Source: Azospirillum oryzae (lineage in GTDB: Bacteria > Pseudomonadota > Alphaproteobacteria > Azospirillales > Azospirillaceae). From it: a stretch of 64,000 nt of DNA. Position 1 is the first letter of the stretch. The number at the start of each line of letters is the position of its first letter. Shown here in pieces: positions 18,105 through 25,502 of the stretch. Location: NCBI RefSeq assembly GCF_900177515.1, contig NZ_FXAK01000007.1:1162501-1226500 (forward strand), written 5' to 3'. The notes beneath the pieces were generated by a model. The model did not search any database and was not told the origin of the DNA. It saw only the letters and a list, made by a program, of their open reading frames with translations. The position numbers and the translations under genes are program-made.

Positions 18105-18249
18105 CCCTCTCCCGCCCCGGGAGAGGGAGGGGACCCGCCGCAGGCGGGGAGGGTGAGGGGCAATGTGGACATGGATTCTTGATCCTTGTCACACCCCTCA
18201 CCCTCCCAAGCTTCGCTAGGGTCCCTCCCTCTCCCGGGGCGGGAGAGGG
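18105..18249. repeat. Palindromic intergenic repeat, copy B (about 145 bp)
   Basis: It has the same structure and end sequences as the element at 10558-10711. The left half (18105-18161) reads CCCTCTCCCGCCCCGGGAGA and continues into GGGTGAGGGG. The right half is its inverted, slightly diverged counterpart ending at 18249. Only the middle differs from copy A. It again lies between convergent genes (glnD and ccoG). Confidence 0.8.
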
Positions 18250-18269
18250 AACAAATTCCTTACAACCCC

Positions 18270-19787
18270 TCAAGGCGCCATGAACACGCTGGCGTGCTTG
18301 CCGACCTCGCCGCTCGCCTGCTCCTTGGCGACCACCGACACGTCGGTCGACCCGGACTTCACCGCCGACGCCGGCACCTTCACGAACACCCGATAGGTCG
18401 CCACCGTGTCGGCATCGGCCTTCAGCGTCAGGCTGCCGCCGCTGCCGGCTTCCTCGTCGCCGGCCACCGACAACTGCGCATCGCGCAACCCGTCGAAGGT
18501 CACCACATAGCTGCGGGCGATGTGAGTCTTGTTCAGCACCTTGATGGTGTAGGCGTTCTGCACCGACCCGTCGGACAGCGTCACGAACAGCGGCGCCCGG
18601 TCGCGCAGCACGCTGACGTCCAGCGTCGGCCGCAGCATCAGCGCGATGCCCATGGCGCAGGCCACCACCAGCATGATCAGCGAATAAATCACCGTGCGCG
18701 GCCGGACCAGCTTCACCCGCTCCGGCTTGCCGTCGATCTTGGCGATCTGGTTCGACTGGGTGTCGAAGCGCACGAGGTCGATCGGCCGGCCGATCTGGCG
18801 CATCACGTCGTTGCAGGCATCGACGCACAGGCCGCAGCCGATGCAGGAGATCTGCTGCCCTTCGCGGATGTCGGTGCCGGTCGGGCAGACATGGACGCAC
18901 TGCTTGCAGTCGATGCAGTCGCCGAGGCCGGCCGCCTGCCGCTCCTCCCAGCTCTGCGACTTGCGCATCGGCCCGCGGCCCTCGCCGCGCCAGTCCTCAT
19001 AGGTGACCAGGAAGGTGTCCTCGTCCACCATCGCCGACTGGAAGCTGCGCCACGGGCAGACATAGATGCAGATCTGCTCGCGCGCCCAGCCGGCGAAGAA
19101 ATAGGTGGTGAAGGTGAACAGCGCGATGAAGGTGGCGACGCCGCTGGTGATGTTGCCATGCAGCAGGTCGCTCATCAGCGTCGGCGCGTCGTTGAAATAG
19201 AACACCCACGCCCCGCCGGTCAGCAGCGAGATGCCGATCCACGCCGCGTGCTTGGCGGTCTTGCGCGCGAACTTCGCACCGGTCATCGGCGCCTTGTCCA
19301 GGCGGATGCGGGCGGTGCGCGGCCCTTCGATCTTGCGCTCCACCCACATGAACAGGTCGGTCCACACCGTCTGCGGGCAGGCATAGCCGCACCAGATGCG
19401 CCCGGCCAGCGTGGTGGCGAAGAAGATGCCGAAGGCGCCCAGGATCAGCAGGCCGGTCAGGTAATAGACCTCCTGCGGCCAGATCTCGATCCACAGGAAA
19501 TAGGCGCGGCGCCCGACCATGTCGATCAGCACCGCCTGATCCGGAATGCCCGGCCCGCGTTCCCAGCGGATCCACGGCGTGATGTAGTAGATCGCCAACA
19601 GGACGATCAACGCCGCCCATTTGATCTGCCGAAACCGCCCCTTCACGTCGGCGGCATAGACCTTGGGCCGGTTGACGAACCAGTGGCGTCCCGGTTCCTC
19701 ATGCGGCTCGGCAGGGGACGGAGCGGCGGGCTTGGCCGCTTGGGCGGGGCGGCGGGTGAGGGTGGTGTCTTCTTGCGGAAGGGACAT
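18270..19787 (-). CDS. ccoG: Cytochrome c oxidase accessory protein CcoG (505 aa)
   Basis: CcoG (RdxA/FixG) is an inner-membrane ferredoxin-like protein that helps supply copper for cbb3-type oxidase assembly. The protein has several membrane spans (about 55-75, 100-120, 180-205, 215-235), the cytoplasmic C-G-Y-A-C-P and C-I-Y-V-C-P-W motifs, and two 4Fe-4S clusters: C-I-D-C-K-Q-C-V-H-V-C-P near 290 and C-I-G-C-G-L-C-V-D-A-C near 314. A further span at about 375 precedes the periplasmic FixG Ig-like C-terminal domain. ATG 19787 gives the family's normal length. No ccoNOP genes are adjacent, so it is an orphan copy here. Confidence 0.93.
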   Translation of the reverse strand: MSLPQEDTTLTRRPAQAAKPAAPSPAEPHEEPGRHWFVNRPKVYAADVKGRFRQIKWAALIVLLAIYYITPWIRWERGPGIPDQAVLIDMVGRRAYFLWIEIWPQEVYYLTGLLILGAFGIFFATTLAGRIWCGYACPQTVWTDLFMWVERKIEGPRTARIRLDKAPMTGAKFARKTAKHAAWIGISLLTGGAWVFYFNDAPTLMSDLLHGNITSGVATFIALFTFTTYFFAGWAREQICIYVCPWRSFQSAMVDEDTFLVTYEDWRGEGRGPMRKSQSWEERQAAGLGDCIDCKQCVHVCPTGTDIREGQQISCIGCGLCVDACNDVMRQIGRPIDLVRFDTQSNQIAKIDGKPERVKLVRPRTVIYSLIMLVVACAMGIALMLRPTLDVSVLRDRAPLFVTLSDGSVQNAYTIKVLNKTHIARSYVVTFDGLRDAQLSVAGDEEAGSGGSLTLKADADTVATYRVFVKVPASAVKSGSTDVSVVAKEQASGEVGKHASVFMAP

Positions 19788-19867
19788 GGCATCTTTCCTC
19801 GGCCGTCAGCGGCACGGGTGGCGTCTGCATCGTCCCTTCTCCATAAGACTTCCGTGATGAAGCCGCA

Positions 19868-19881
19868 TTGCGCGAAATCAA
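19868..19881 (-). promoter_or_regulatory. FNR/FixK-like box upstream of ccoG
   Basis: Read on the ccoG strand this is TTGATTTCGCGCAA: a perfect TTGAT half, four spacer bases, and CGCAA against consensus ATCAA. It lies 81 bases before the ccoG start. Oxygen regulation by an FNR/FixK-type protein is usual for this gene; binding here is inference. The site overlaps the gap with the HD gene, whose stop is at 19893. Confidence 0.4.
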
Positions 19882-19892
19882 TCCGCGACGGA

Positions 19893-20471
19893 TTACGCCG
19901 TCTGCCCGCGCAGTTCCGCCAGCCCATCGTGATAGGCGCGGTCGAACAGAGCCTCCAGCCGGGCATCGACGCCGCGCAGGCCCGCGACCACCGCATGGGC
20001 CCATTCGAAATACTCGACCTTGCGCGACAGCGGCCAGTCGGCGGGCGGGCTGTGTGCCATGGAACGCAGGTTCGACACCTTGTCGGCCAGCTTCACCAGC
20101 TTCGCCCGCGTCGAGGCATGGGGCGCGGCGTCGATCTGGTGCTGCTTGCGCTCGGCCTTCGACATGCGCTTGTCGTCGGTGGTCTCGGCGACGACCTGCA
20201 CCACCTCGGCGCCGAACAGCTGTTCGATCTCCTCATAGCTGGCGTCGGTGTCCTCCAGCGTGTCGTGCAGCAGCGCCGCGATCACCACCACCGGGTCCTT
20301 GCCCTCCGTCGCCTGGGCCACCAGCAGGGCCACCTCCGACAGGTGGTTGACATAGGGTTCGGCCCGCACGCCCTTGCGGCGCTGGTCGATGTGCTTGTGC
20401 GCGGCGAAATCCAGCGCCCGCGCGAAATCGAGGAGGGGCGCGCTGGACGGGGAAGCGTTAGGCAGGCTCAT
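19893..20471 (-). CDS. HD-domain phosphohydrolase, RelA/SpoT-hydrolase (MESH1)-like (192 aa)
   Basis: The domain resembles the (p)ppGpp hydrolase half of SpoT. It has A-x-D-F-A-A-H-K-H near residue 22, R-K-G-x-x-x-x-P-Y-V-N-H-L, the H-D-x-L-E-D-T metal motif (H-D-T-L-E-D-T) near 69, and K-L-V-K-L-A-D-K-V-S-N near 125. No synthetase, TGS or ACT domain is attached. ATG 20471 follows GAGAGA closely; an upstream ATG at 20498 is less well placed. Degrading alarmones or related nucleotides is likely, but substrate and regulation are unknown. Confidence 0.85.
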   Translation of the reverse strand: MSLPNASPSSAPLLDFARALDFAAHKHIDQRRKGVRAEPYVNHLSEVALLVAQATEGKDPVVVIAALLHDTLEDTDASYEEIEQLFGAEVVQVVAETTDDKRMSKAERKQHQIDAAPHASTRAKLVKLADKVSNLRSMAHSPPADWPLSRKVEYFEWAHAVVAGLRGVDARLEALFDRAYHDGLAELRGQTA

Positions 20472-20554
20472 GCTGTTCTCTCGGCTGGGGCATTGCATTA
20501 TCCTGCGCCCCCAGGGACCACATCTTGGGAACCCAGAAGCGAAGGTCCGCGCCC

Positions 20555-21745
20555 ATGTTCACGTCTTTCTTCTTCGATCTGCGCAAGGCCGGCGTCCCCG
20601 TCTCGCTGACGGAGTACCTGACGCTCATGGAGGCCATGAAGCAGGGCACCGCGTCCTTCCGCGTCGAGGATTTCTATTATCTCAGTCGTGCATGCTTGGT
20701 TAAGGACGAACGCAACCTCGACCGCTTCGACCGCGTCTTCGGCGCCACCTTCAAGGGCCTGACCGACGACACCCCGGCCGCCGACGAGGTCCCCGTCGCC
20801 GACCTGCCGGAGGAATGGCTGCGCAAGCTGGCCGAACGCTTCCTGACCGACGAGGAGAAGGCGCAGGTCCAGGCGCTCGGCGGCTGGGACAAGCTGATGG
20901 AGACGCTGGCCCAGCGTCTGGCGGAGCAGAAGGGCCGGCACCAGGGCGGATCGAAATGGATCGGCACCGCCGGCACCTCGCCGTTCGGCGCCTACGGCTA
21001 CAACCCGGAGGGCGTGCGCATCGGCCAGCACGAGAGCCGCCACCGCCGCGCCGTCAAGGTGTGGGACCGCCGCGAGTTCCGCAATCTCGACGACCGGGTG
21101 GAGATCGGCACCCGCAACATCAAGGTGGCTCTGCGCCGCCTGCGCAAATTCGCGCGCAGCGGCGCGGCCAGCGAACTGGACCTTCCCGGCACCATCCGCG
21201 CCACCGCCAACAACGCCGGCTGGCTCGACCTGAAGATGGTTCCGGAGCGTCACAACACGATCAAGGTGCTGCTGTTCCTCGACATCGGCGGTTCGATGGA
21301 CGACCACATCCGTCTGGTGGAGGAACTGTTCTCCGCCGCGCGCAGCGAATTCAAGCACCTTGAGCACTTCTATTTCCACAACTGCGTCTACGAGGGCGTC
21401 TGGCGCGACAACGCCCGCCGCCATACGGAGCGCCTGTCCACCTGGGACGTCCTGCACACCTATCCCGCCGACTACAAGCTGGTCTTCGTCGGCGACGCCG
21501 CCATGAGCCCCTACGAGATCGTCTATCCCGGCGGCAGCGTCGAGCATTGGAACGAGGAAGCCGGTCAGGTCTGGATGCAGCGCCTGCTGTCGGTCTACGG
21601 CAAGGCGGTGTGGCTGAACCCGACCCCGCCGCAATACTGGGACTACACGGAAAGCACCCGCCTGCTCCAGCGCCTGATGGGGGGACGCATGTTCCCACTG
21701 ACGTTGGAGGGGCTGGACGGAGCTATGCGGGAGTTGGGGAGGTGA
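20555..21745 (+). CDS. VWA domain (CoxE-like) protein (396 aa)
   Basis: The first 130 residues resemble the CoxE/VWA-containing family (F-F-x-D-L-R-K-A-G-V-P-V-S-x-x-E-Y near the start). The von Willebrand A domain follows with a modified MIDAS, D-I-G-G-S-M near residue 257, where the canonical D-x-S-x-S has Gly at the first Ser. Such proteins usually pair with a MoxR AAA ATPase as assembly or metal-insertion factors; no MoxR gene is in this window. ATG 20555 follows GAAGG by 10 bases. It is the last G+C-rich gene before the AT-rich island. Confidence 0.85.
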   Translation: MFTSFFFDLRKAGVPVSLTEYLTLMEAMKQGTASFRVEDFYYLSRACLVKDERNLDRFDRVFGATFKGLTDDTPAADEVPVADLPEEWLRKLAERFLTDEEKAQVQALGGWDKLMETLAQRLAEQKGRHQGGSKWIGTAGTSPFGAYGYNPEGVRIGQHESRHRRAVKVWDRREFRNLDDRVEIGTRNIKVALRRLRKFARSGAASELDLPGTIRATANNAGWLDLKMVPERHNTIKVLLFLDIGGSMDDHIRLVEELFSAARSEFKHLEHFYFHNCVYEGVWRDNARRHTERLSTWDVLHTYPADYKLVFVGDAAMSPYEIVYPGGSVEHWNEEAGQVWMQRLLSVYGKAVWLNPTPPQYWDYTESTRLLQRLMGGRMFPLTLEGLDGAMRELGR

Positions 21746-21818
21746 GAGATCTATCTTCGCTTTACTAGCCTTTTTCTGATCTGATATGATGCCTATAAAT
21801 CTCTTTAGGGAAAGAAAG

Positions 21819-22883
21819 ATGGTTTCTCTCGAAAAAAGCGTAGCTTACCATTCGACCTCCTGTCTCGTTACAAAATTCGGAGAAATACCCGCTTACACTT
21901 TTGCGATTAAAGCAAAAGATCTTTTGCTTCTTCATTATGTTGCAGTTCGTGGGCGAGATGATGAGGAGGGTGCTGTTCAGAGGCCATTAAACAGTAGGAG
22001 AATTCTCAATATTAGAAATTACGTATTGGATGGAAATACGTTCTTTAATTCTTTTATTCTTAATTGGACGGATAAAAATTATAACCCGAAAATTTCTAAG
22101 GGAAATATTTCTATTCCAATCAAGAGAGCTGTTGCACAGGTAATTGATGGACAGCATAGGCTTACTGGTCTTGCTCAAGCTATCTCTGTGAGAGAGGAGA
22201 TCGGTGAGCAAGACTTGTTGGTAACACTGTGCATCGGTCTGTCTACTCCTGAGGCGGCAAGGATTTTTTTGAACATAAACACCGAGCAAAAGCCTGTTCC
22301 TAAAAGTCTCATTTTCGACCTGTTTGGGGAGGTCGTGGATGATGAAACTCACGTGGTAAACAGAGCTACTGATCTTGCTAGAGATCTTAACGGAGATCCT
22401 GAATCTGCTTTGTATAAATTAATCAAGTTTCCTGGATCTCCAAGAGGGCAAGGCAATATTGAGCTTTCGACCTTTGTTGCTGCGTTCAAAGAACATCTTA
22501 AACATCCGCAGGGAACATTCTATAACTACAAAATCAGGGATTACGAGAGGCAAAAACTTGCAATTGGAAATTATTTCCAGGCTATTAGGGATTATTATTC
22601 CGATCAGAAGCTGTGGGACTCTGCGAAAAACCCGTTCTTAAAAGCGGCGGGATTCAATGGAGCAGTTGACTTTTTTATAGAGTCCTTGATGAAGCGCTGT
22701 GCTGAAAAAGGATCATTCTCGGTTCCAACTATGAAAAACCTAATTAGACTCGACAGAGAAGGGTTAATTACTTGGGACGATCTAAGAGGTAAGGATGGAA
22801 AAACTGCAAGAAAACTTATCCGCGATCTTCTTGAAAGCCACATATTGAGCTCGCTGCCGAATCATGATGAATACGAATTCTAA
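21819..22883 (+). CDS. DGQHR-domain protein, DndB-like (354 aa)
   Basis: The hallmark motif V-I-D-G-Q-H-R-L lies near residues 107-114, and the downstream F-L-N-I-N-T-E-Q-K block fits the DGQHR/DndB superfamily. DndB is the regulator associated with phosphorothioate DNA modification; other DGQHR proteins occur as lone genes or in defence islands with unknown biochemistry. ATG 21819 follows AGGGA by 7 bases and is preferred over ATG 21786, which has no site. No dndCDE genes are present. Its end overlaps the next gene by 20 bases, so the pair is translated together. Confidence 0.8.
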   Translation: MVSLEKSVAYHSTSCLVTKFGEIPAYTFAIKAKDLLLLHYVAVRGRDDEEGAVQRPLNSRRILNIRNYVLDGNTFFNSFILNWTDKNYNPKISKGNISIPIKRAVAQVIDGQHRLTGLAQAISVREEIGEQDLLVTLCIGLSTPEAARIFLNINTEQKPVPKSLIFDLFGEVVDDETHVVNRATDLARDLNGDPESALYKLIKFPGSPRGQGNIELSTFVAAFKEHLKHPQGTFYNYKIRDYERQKLAIGNYFQAIRDYYSDQKLWDSAKNPFLKAAGFNGAVDFFIESLMKRCAEKGSFSVPTMKNLIRLDREGLITWDDLRGKDGKTARKLIRDLLESHILSSLPNHDEYEF

Positions 22884-23715
22884 CAGATACAAAGTCCAAG
22901 AATTTATTGAGCAAGTTTCAGGTTGTAATGACTTATCTAAATGGAAGGAGTTTAAGCGCGAAGTGGAGAGGATTGTTGTCGATTCTCAGATGGAGGCCGA
23001 GATCAATCCTTTACTGTTTCAGGATGCTTGCGGTATATATTTCAAAGCTCTAGTCAGCATAATAGAGTCGGTTGAGGCGTTGTCCCGCGGACGATGCTCT
23101 TGGGCTGTTGTAAAATTATACTATTCAGTTTTCTATCTCGTGCGATGCCTGATATCGATTAGAGGGATTGCTGTATTTAAATGCCATGGAATATATACCT
23201 TGAGAATTGCAGAGGGGGAGTTGCCGGTTAAAAGAGATGGAGTTAAGGAGAACGGGATAAAAATTTCAGGAGACCATAAGACTATCTTGCATTTTTACAA
23301 AAAGAATTTTTCCGGTGATCGGGTTATCTCGCTAAACGTAGATGGAATGAATGTTATTGATTGGATGATGTCTAGAAGAGACTATGTAAATTACAGGGAT
23401 GCTACTTTCTTCGAGCCAGAAATTGTTGGATTTTCCGAAAGTATTTTTTCGTGCGGAATTGAGGAGAGGATTCACAATTATATTGATGATAGCGACTATA
23501 TTTACTGCTTTGATAGGGATCATTGCTGCTTGTCTGTGCCGATAAAAATGGCGATGCAGTTCTGTAAGGAGGCTGCACAAGCATCTTGTGGAAACTCGCT
23601 GCTAAGCGAAGATCAAAAAAATTATATCAAGAGAGCTTTAGAGGAAGTCAACATAAAGACTGAAGGAAAGTTGGGAAGATTGATGCTTGGATATTATCGA
23701 AATGGAGATTATTGA
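22864..23715 (+). CDS. Uncharacterised partner of the DGQHR protein, possible HEPN-like helix (283 aa)
   Basis: No family is recognised with confidence. Residues about 84-102 include K-L-Y-Y-S-V-F-Y-L-V-R, which resembles the core helix of HEPN-type proteins, but there is no canonical R-x4-6-H ribonuclease motif. The middle and C-terminal parts carry N-Y-R-D, several Cys residues and charged helices; no membrane span is seen. It starts inside the 3' end of the DGQHR gene and shares its AT-rich codon use, so both were acquired together. A two-gene functional unit is inferred. Confidence 0.75.
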   Translation: MMNTNSNRYKVQEFIEQVSGCNDLSKWKEFKREVERIVVDSQMEAEINPLLFQDACGIYFKALVSIIESVEALSRGRCSWAVVKLYYSVFYLVRCLISIRGIAVFKCHGIYTLRIAEGELPVKRDGVKENGIKISGDHKTILHFYKKNFSGDRVISLNVDGMNVIDWMMSRRDYVNYRDATFFEPEIVGFSESIFSCGIEERIHNYIDDSDYIYCFDRDHCCLSVPIKMAMQFCKEAAQASCGNSLLSEDQKNYIKRALEEVNIKTEGKLGRLMLGYYRNGDY

Positions 23716-23857
23716 ATTGCAACCAAATAATTTGTCGGCAGTTCATAATGGTGGGGTGAGGGAAAAAAAGCAGTATTTTCCCATAAAATAAAAACTTACT
23801 AAGAAGGCATCTAACCTTATATTTATTTATCTGTTAGAATTACTGTATTGATATACA

Positions 23858-24226
23858 TCATGCCGCCCGTGACTTCTCCAGCGCCCGCATCACCGCTTCC
23901 GGTTCATGCTCGATCACGGCCAGATAGGCCGTGGTCGCGGCGTCCGGCTTGCGGCGGCCTTGTTCCCAGTCGCGCAGGCTGGCGGTGGGGAAGCCGAAGC
24001 GTTCGGCGAAGGCCGGTTGGGTCAGTCGCAGCCGCTCCCTAATCGCCTTCACGCGCTCGCCGAACCTCGCCCGGTCCAGTTCGGCGTCGGACAGGATCGG
24101 CGCAGCGTCAGGATTATCGGCCACCTGCCGCGCGATCTCTTCGTCGGTCGTCGCGTCCACGGCGGCCCAGTCGATCCCCCGGAGCGCGTCTGCCGCCATT
24201 TCCTTGGTGACCTTCACCGTAGCCAT
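23858..24226 (-). CDS. HTH (XRE-type) antitoxin/regulator paired with BrnT (122 aa)
   Basis: The N-terminal half has an acidic block, D-A-T-T-D-E-E-I-A-R near residue 25, as seen in BrnA-like antitoxins. The C-terminal half is a Cro/CI-type helix-turn-helix (R-L-R-L-T-Q-P-A-F-A-E-R-F-G-F near 66-80, then L-R-D-W-E-Q-G-R-R-K-P). It begins 13 bases inside the end of the BrnT gene. It should neutralise the toxin and repress the operon (inference). The partner of BrnT is more often a ribbon-helix-helix BrnA, so this pairing is a variant. Confidence 0.85.
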   Translation of the reverse strand: MATVKVTKEMAADALRGIDWAAVDATTDEEIARQVADNPDAAPILSDAELDRARFGERVKAIRERLRLTQPAFAERFGFPTASLRDWEQGRRKPDAATTAYLAVIEHEPEAVMRALEKSRAA

Positions 24227-24489
24227 GTCCGTTGCTCCCTCTTGTTCGCCTTCCGCACCGAAATCAGGCGGTAGGTCTCGCCGCGCATCGTGTAAACGCA
24301 GACGAACAGCCGTCCGCCTATCATTCCGAAGGCAAGGCGGCGGTACTCGGTCCCGAACTCGCTCACATACTCCCGTGGGTCCGCGACATCACCGACGCGG
24401 TTCTCCAGGACGATCAAACCGAGAGCCAGTGGAAAGCCGTGCTTGGCCCGGTTGATGGCGTCCTTCTCGGTGTCGAGTTCAATGTCCAT
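24214..24489 (-). CDS. brnT: BrnT family toxin (91 aa)
   Basis: BrnT is a RelE-fold ribonuclease toxin. Marks are D-T-E-K-D-A-I-N-R-A-K-H-G-F near residue 5, the D-x-R-E-Y block near 37, the beta-strand block G-G-R-L-F-V-C-V-Y-T near 56, and R-L-I-S-V-R-K-A-N-K-R-E at the end. The full length is normal. ATG 24489 is chosen because the conserved N-terminus starts there; an upstream start at 24525 would add 12 residues. The toxin gene comes first and overlaps the antitoxin gene, as in brnTA operons. Confidence 0.9.
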   Translation of the reverse strand: MDIELDTEKDAINRAKHGFPLALGLIVLENRVGDVADPREYVSEFGTEYRRLAFGMIGGRLFVCVYTMRGETYRLISVRKANKREQRTWLR

Positions 24490-24676
24490 CAGTCCCAATA
24501 TGCGGCAATGCCGTACTTTTGACAACGGCCTTTGAGCGGACCCACCGCAGTCCGAAGACTACGCGCCTTGACCGCCGGCAGGCTGCGCCGGTGCAAAATA
24601 TGAAAATTATCCTATCATCCTGCCGCATTCCCCGCTGAAATAGGAGCGTCCACCCACCCACTCCCGGAGATGCCCC

Positions 24677-25423
24677 ATGCCCGACTGCCTGCCCCCCGCC
24701 AGCCACCCCGCCGACCGCTTCCCGCTCTGGGCCGAGGAGCCGCCGGTTCCGCCCGAGGGTTCGCTCGTCCCCGGTTCGCGCTTCCACGAGGAACAGTGGA
24801 TCATGGCCGCCGGGATGCTGGCGCGCGGGGCCTCCTTCATGCAGGTCGCCCGGGCCATGGGCTGCAGCCGCACCACGCTGTGGCGGGCCTATTACGGGTC
24901 GCAGGCGTTCCGCCATCGCGTCTGGTGGGAGAGGCAGGCGCTGAACCGCGAATCGGACCTGCGGCTCGCATCGCTGCGCGCCCAGGTGACGGAGCAGATC
25001 GAGCGGCTGGTCTCCGCCGGCGATCCCTCCACCGTGCGCTGGCTGGCCGAGCGGCTCGGCCTGTTCAAGGAGTTCGACACCCAGCCGGGCAAGCAGGCCG
25101 GAGGGATCGATGCCGGGGAGAGCACCCCTGCCGCCGCTGCAGCCGCCAACCCTCCGGACAGTCCGCCCGCCGACCCGCAGCCGGCTCCTTCGACCGACCT
25201 CGCCGACACGGCCGAGCCGTTCGACGACGACTCTGTCCCCGGCGCCATCCGCGAGCGCACGCCGCCCAACCCGGCGGAGATCGCCGCGATCCTCGCCCGC
25301 CCGGAATCGGAGGGGCCGAAGGGAGTCTATCCCTGGACCTACAACCCCGACGATGCCTTCCCCAATCTCGGCTCGGCGCTGGAGCGGCGGGGCGGGCAGG
25401 GCGCCTTCACTCGACGCCGGTGA
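24677..25423 (+). CDS. Helix-turn-helix protein, terminase-small-subunit-like N-terminus (248 aa)
   Basis: Residues about 36-90 form a helix-turn-helix (A-A-G-M-L-A-R-G-A-S-F then V-A-R-A-M-G-C-S-R-T-T-L-W-R) followed by a helical segment resembling small terminase or transposase-type DNA-binding domains. Residues about 135-200 are Pro/Ala-rich linker, and the C-terminus has G-V-Y-P-W-T-Y-N-P-D-D-A. Codon use is native G+C-rich. No phage genes flank it, so it may be a domesticated phage remnant or a chromosomal regulator. ATG 24677 follows CGGAG at about 5 bases. Confidence 0.6.
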   Translation: MPDCLPPASHPADRFPLWAEEPPVPPEGSLVPGSRFHEEQWIMAAGMLARGASFMQVARAMGCSRTTLWRAYYGSQAFRHRVWWERQALNRESDLRLASLRAQVTEQIERLVSAGDPSTVRWLAERLGLFKEFDTQPGKQAGGIDAGESTPAAAAAANPPDSPPADPQPAPSTDLADTAEPFDDDSVPGAIRERTPPNPAEIAAILARPESEGPKGVYPWTYNPDDAFPNLGSALERRGGQGAFTRRR

Positions 25424-25502
25424 CCGATGTGAACAGTGGAACGCCGCCGGAAAAACGGTTCATGGCGTTTCAAACGTTCCACTCACAGCCAGCCGGCGCC
25501 CC

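Larger units (their letters stand above)
21746..23857. other. AT-rich two-gene genomic island
   Basis: Base composition falls abruptly right after the VWA stop and recovers at the HTH antitoxin gene at 23858. By eye the stretch is near 40% G+C against well over 65% either side. Codons ending in A or T are frequent, unlike every neighbour. It holds two overlapping genes and about 140 bp of AT-rich non-coding DNA (23716-23857). I saw no integrase, transposase, tRNA or clear terminal repeats, so the mechanism of acquisition is not visible. Confidence 0.75.

Noticed and set aside
15161..18172. Minus-strand open frame of about 1,000 codons over glnD
   Set aside because: It is His/Gly/Arg-rich shadow translation without any domain; glnD on the plus strand is complete.
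22864..23715. HEPN ribonuclease call for the second island protein
   Set aside because: Only one helix resembles the fold; the R-x4-6-H catalytic motif is absent, so I do not assign nuclease function.
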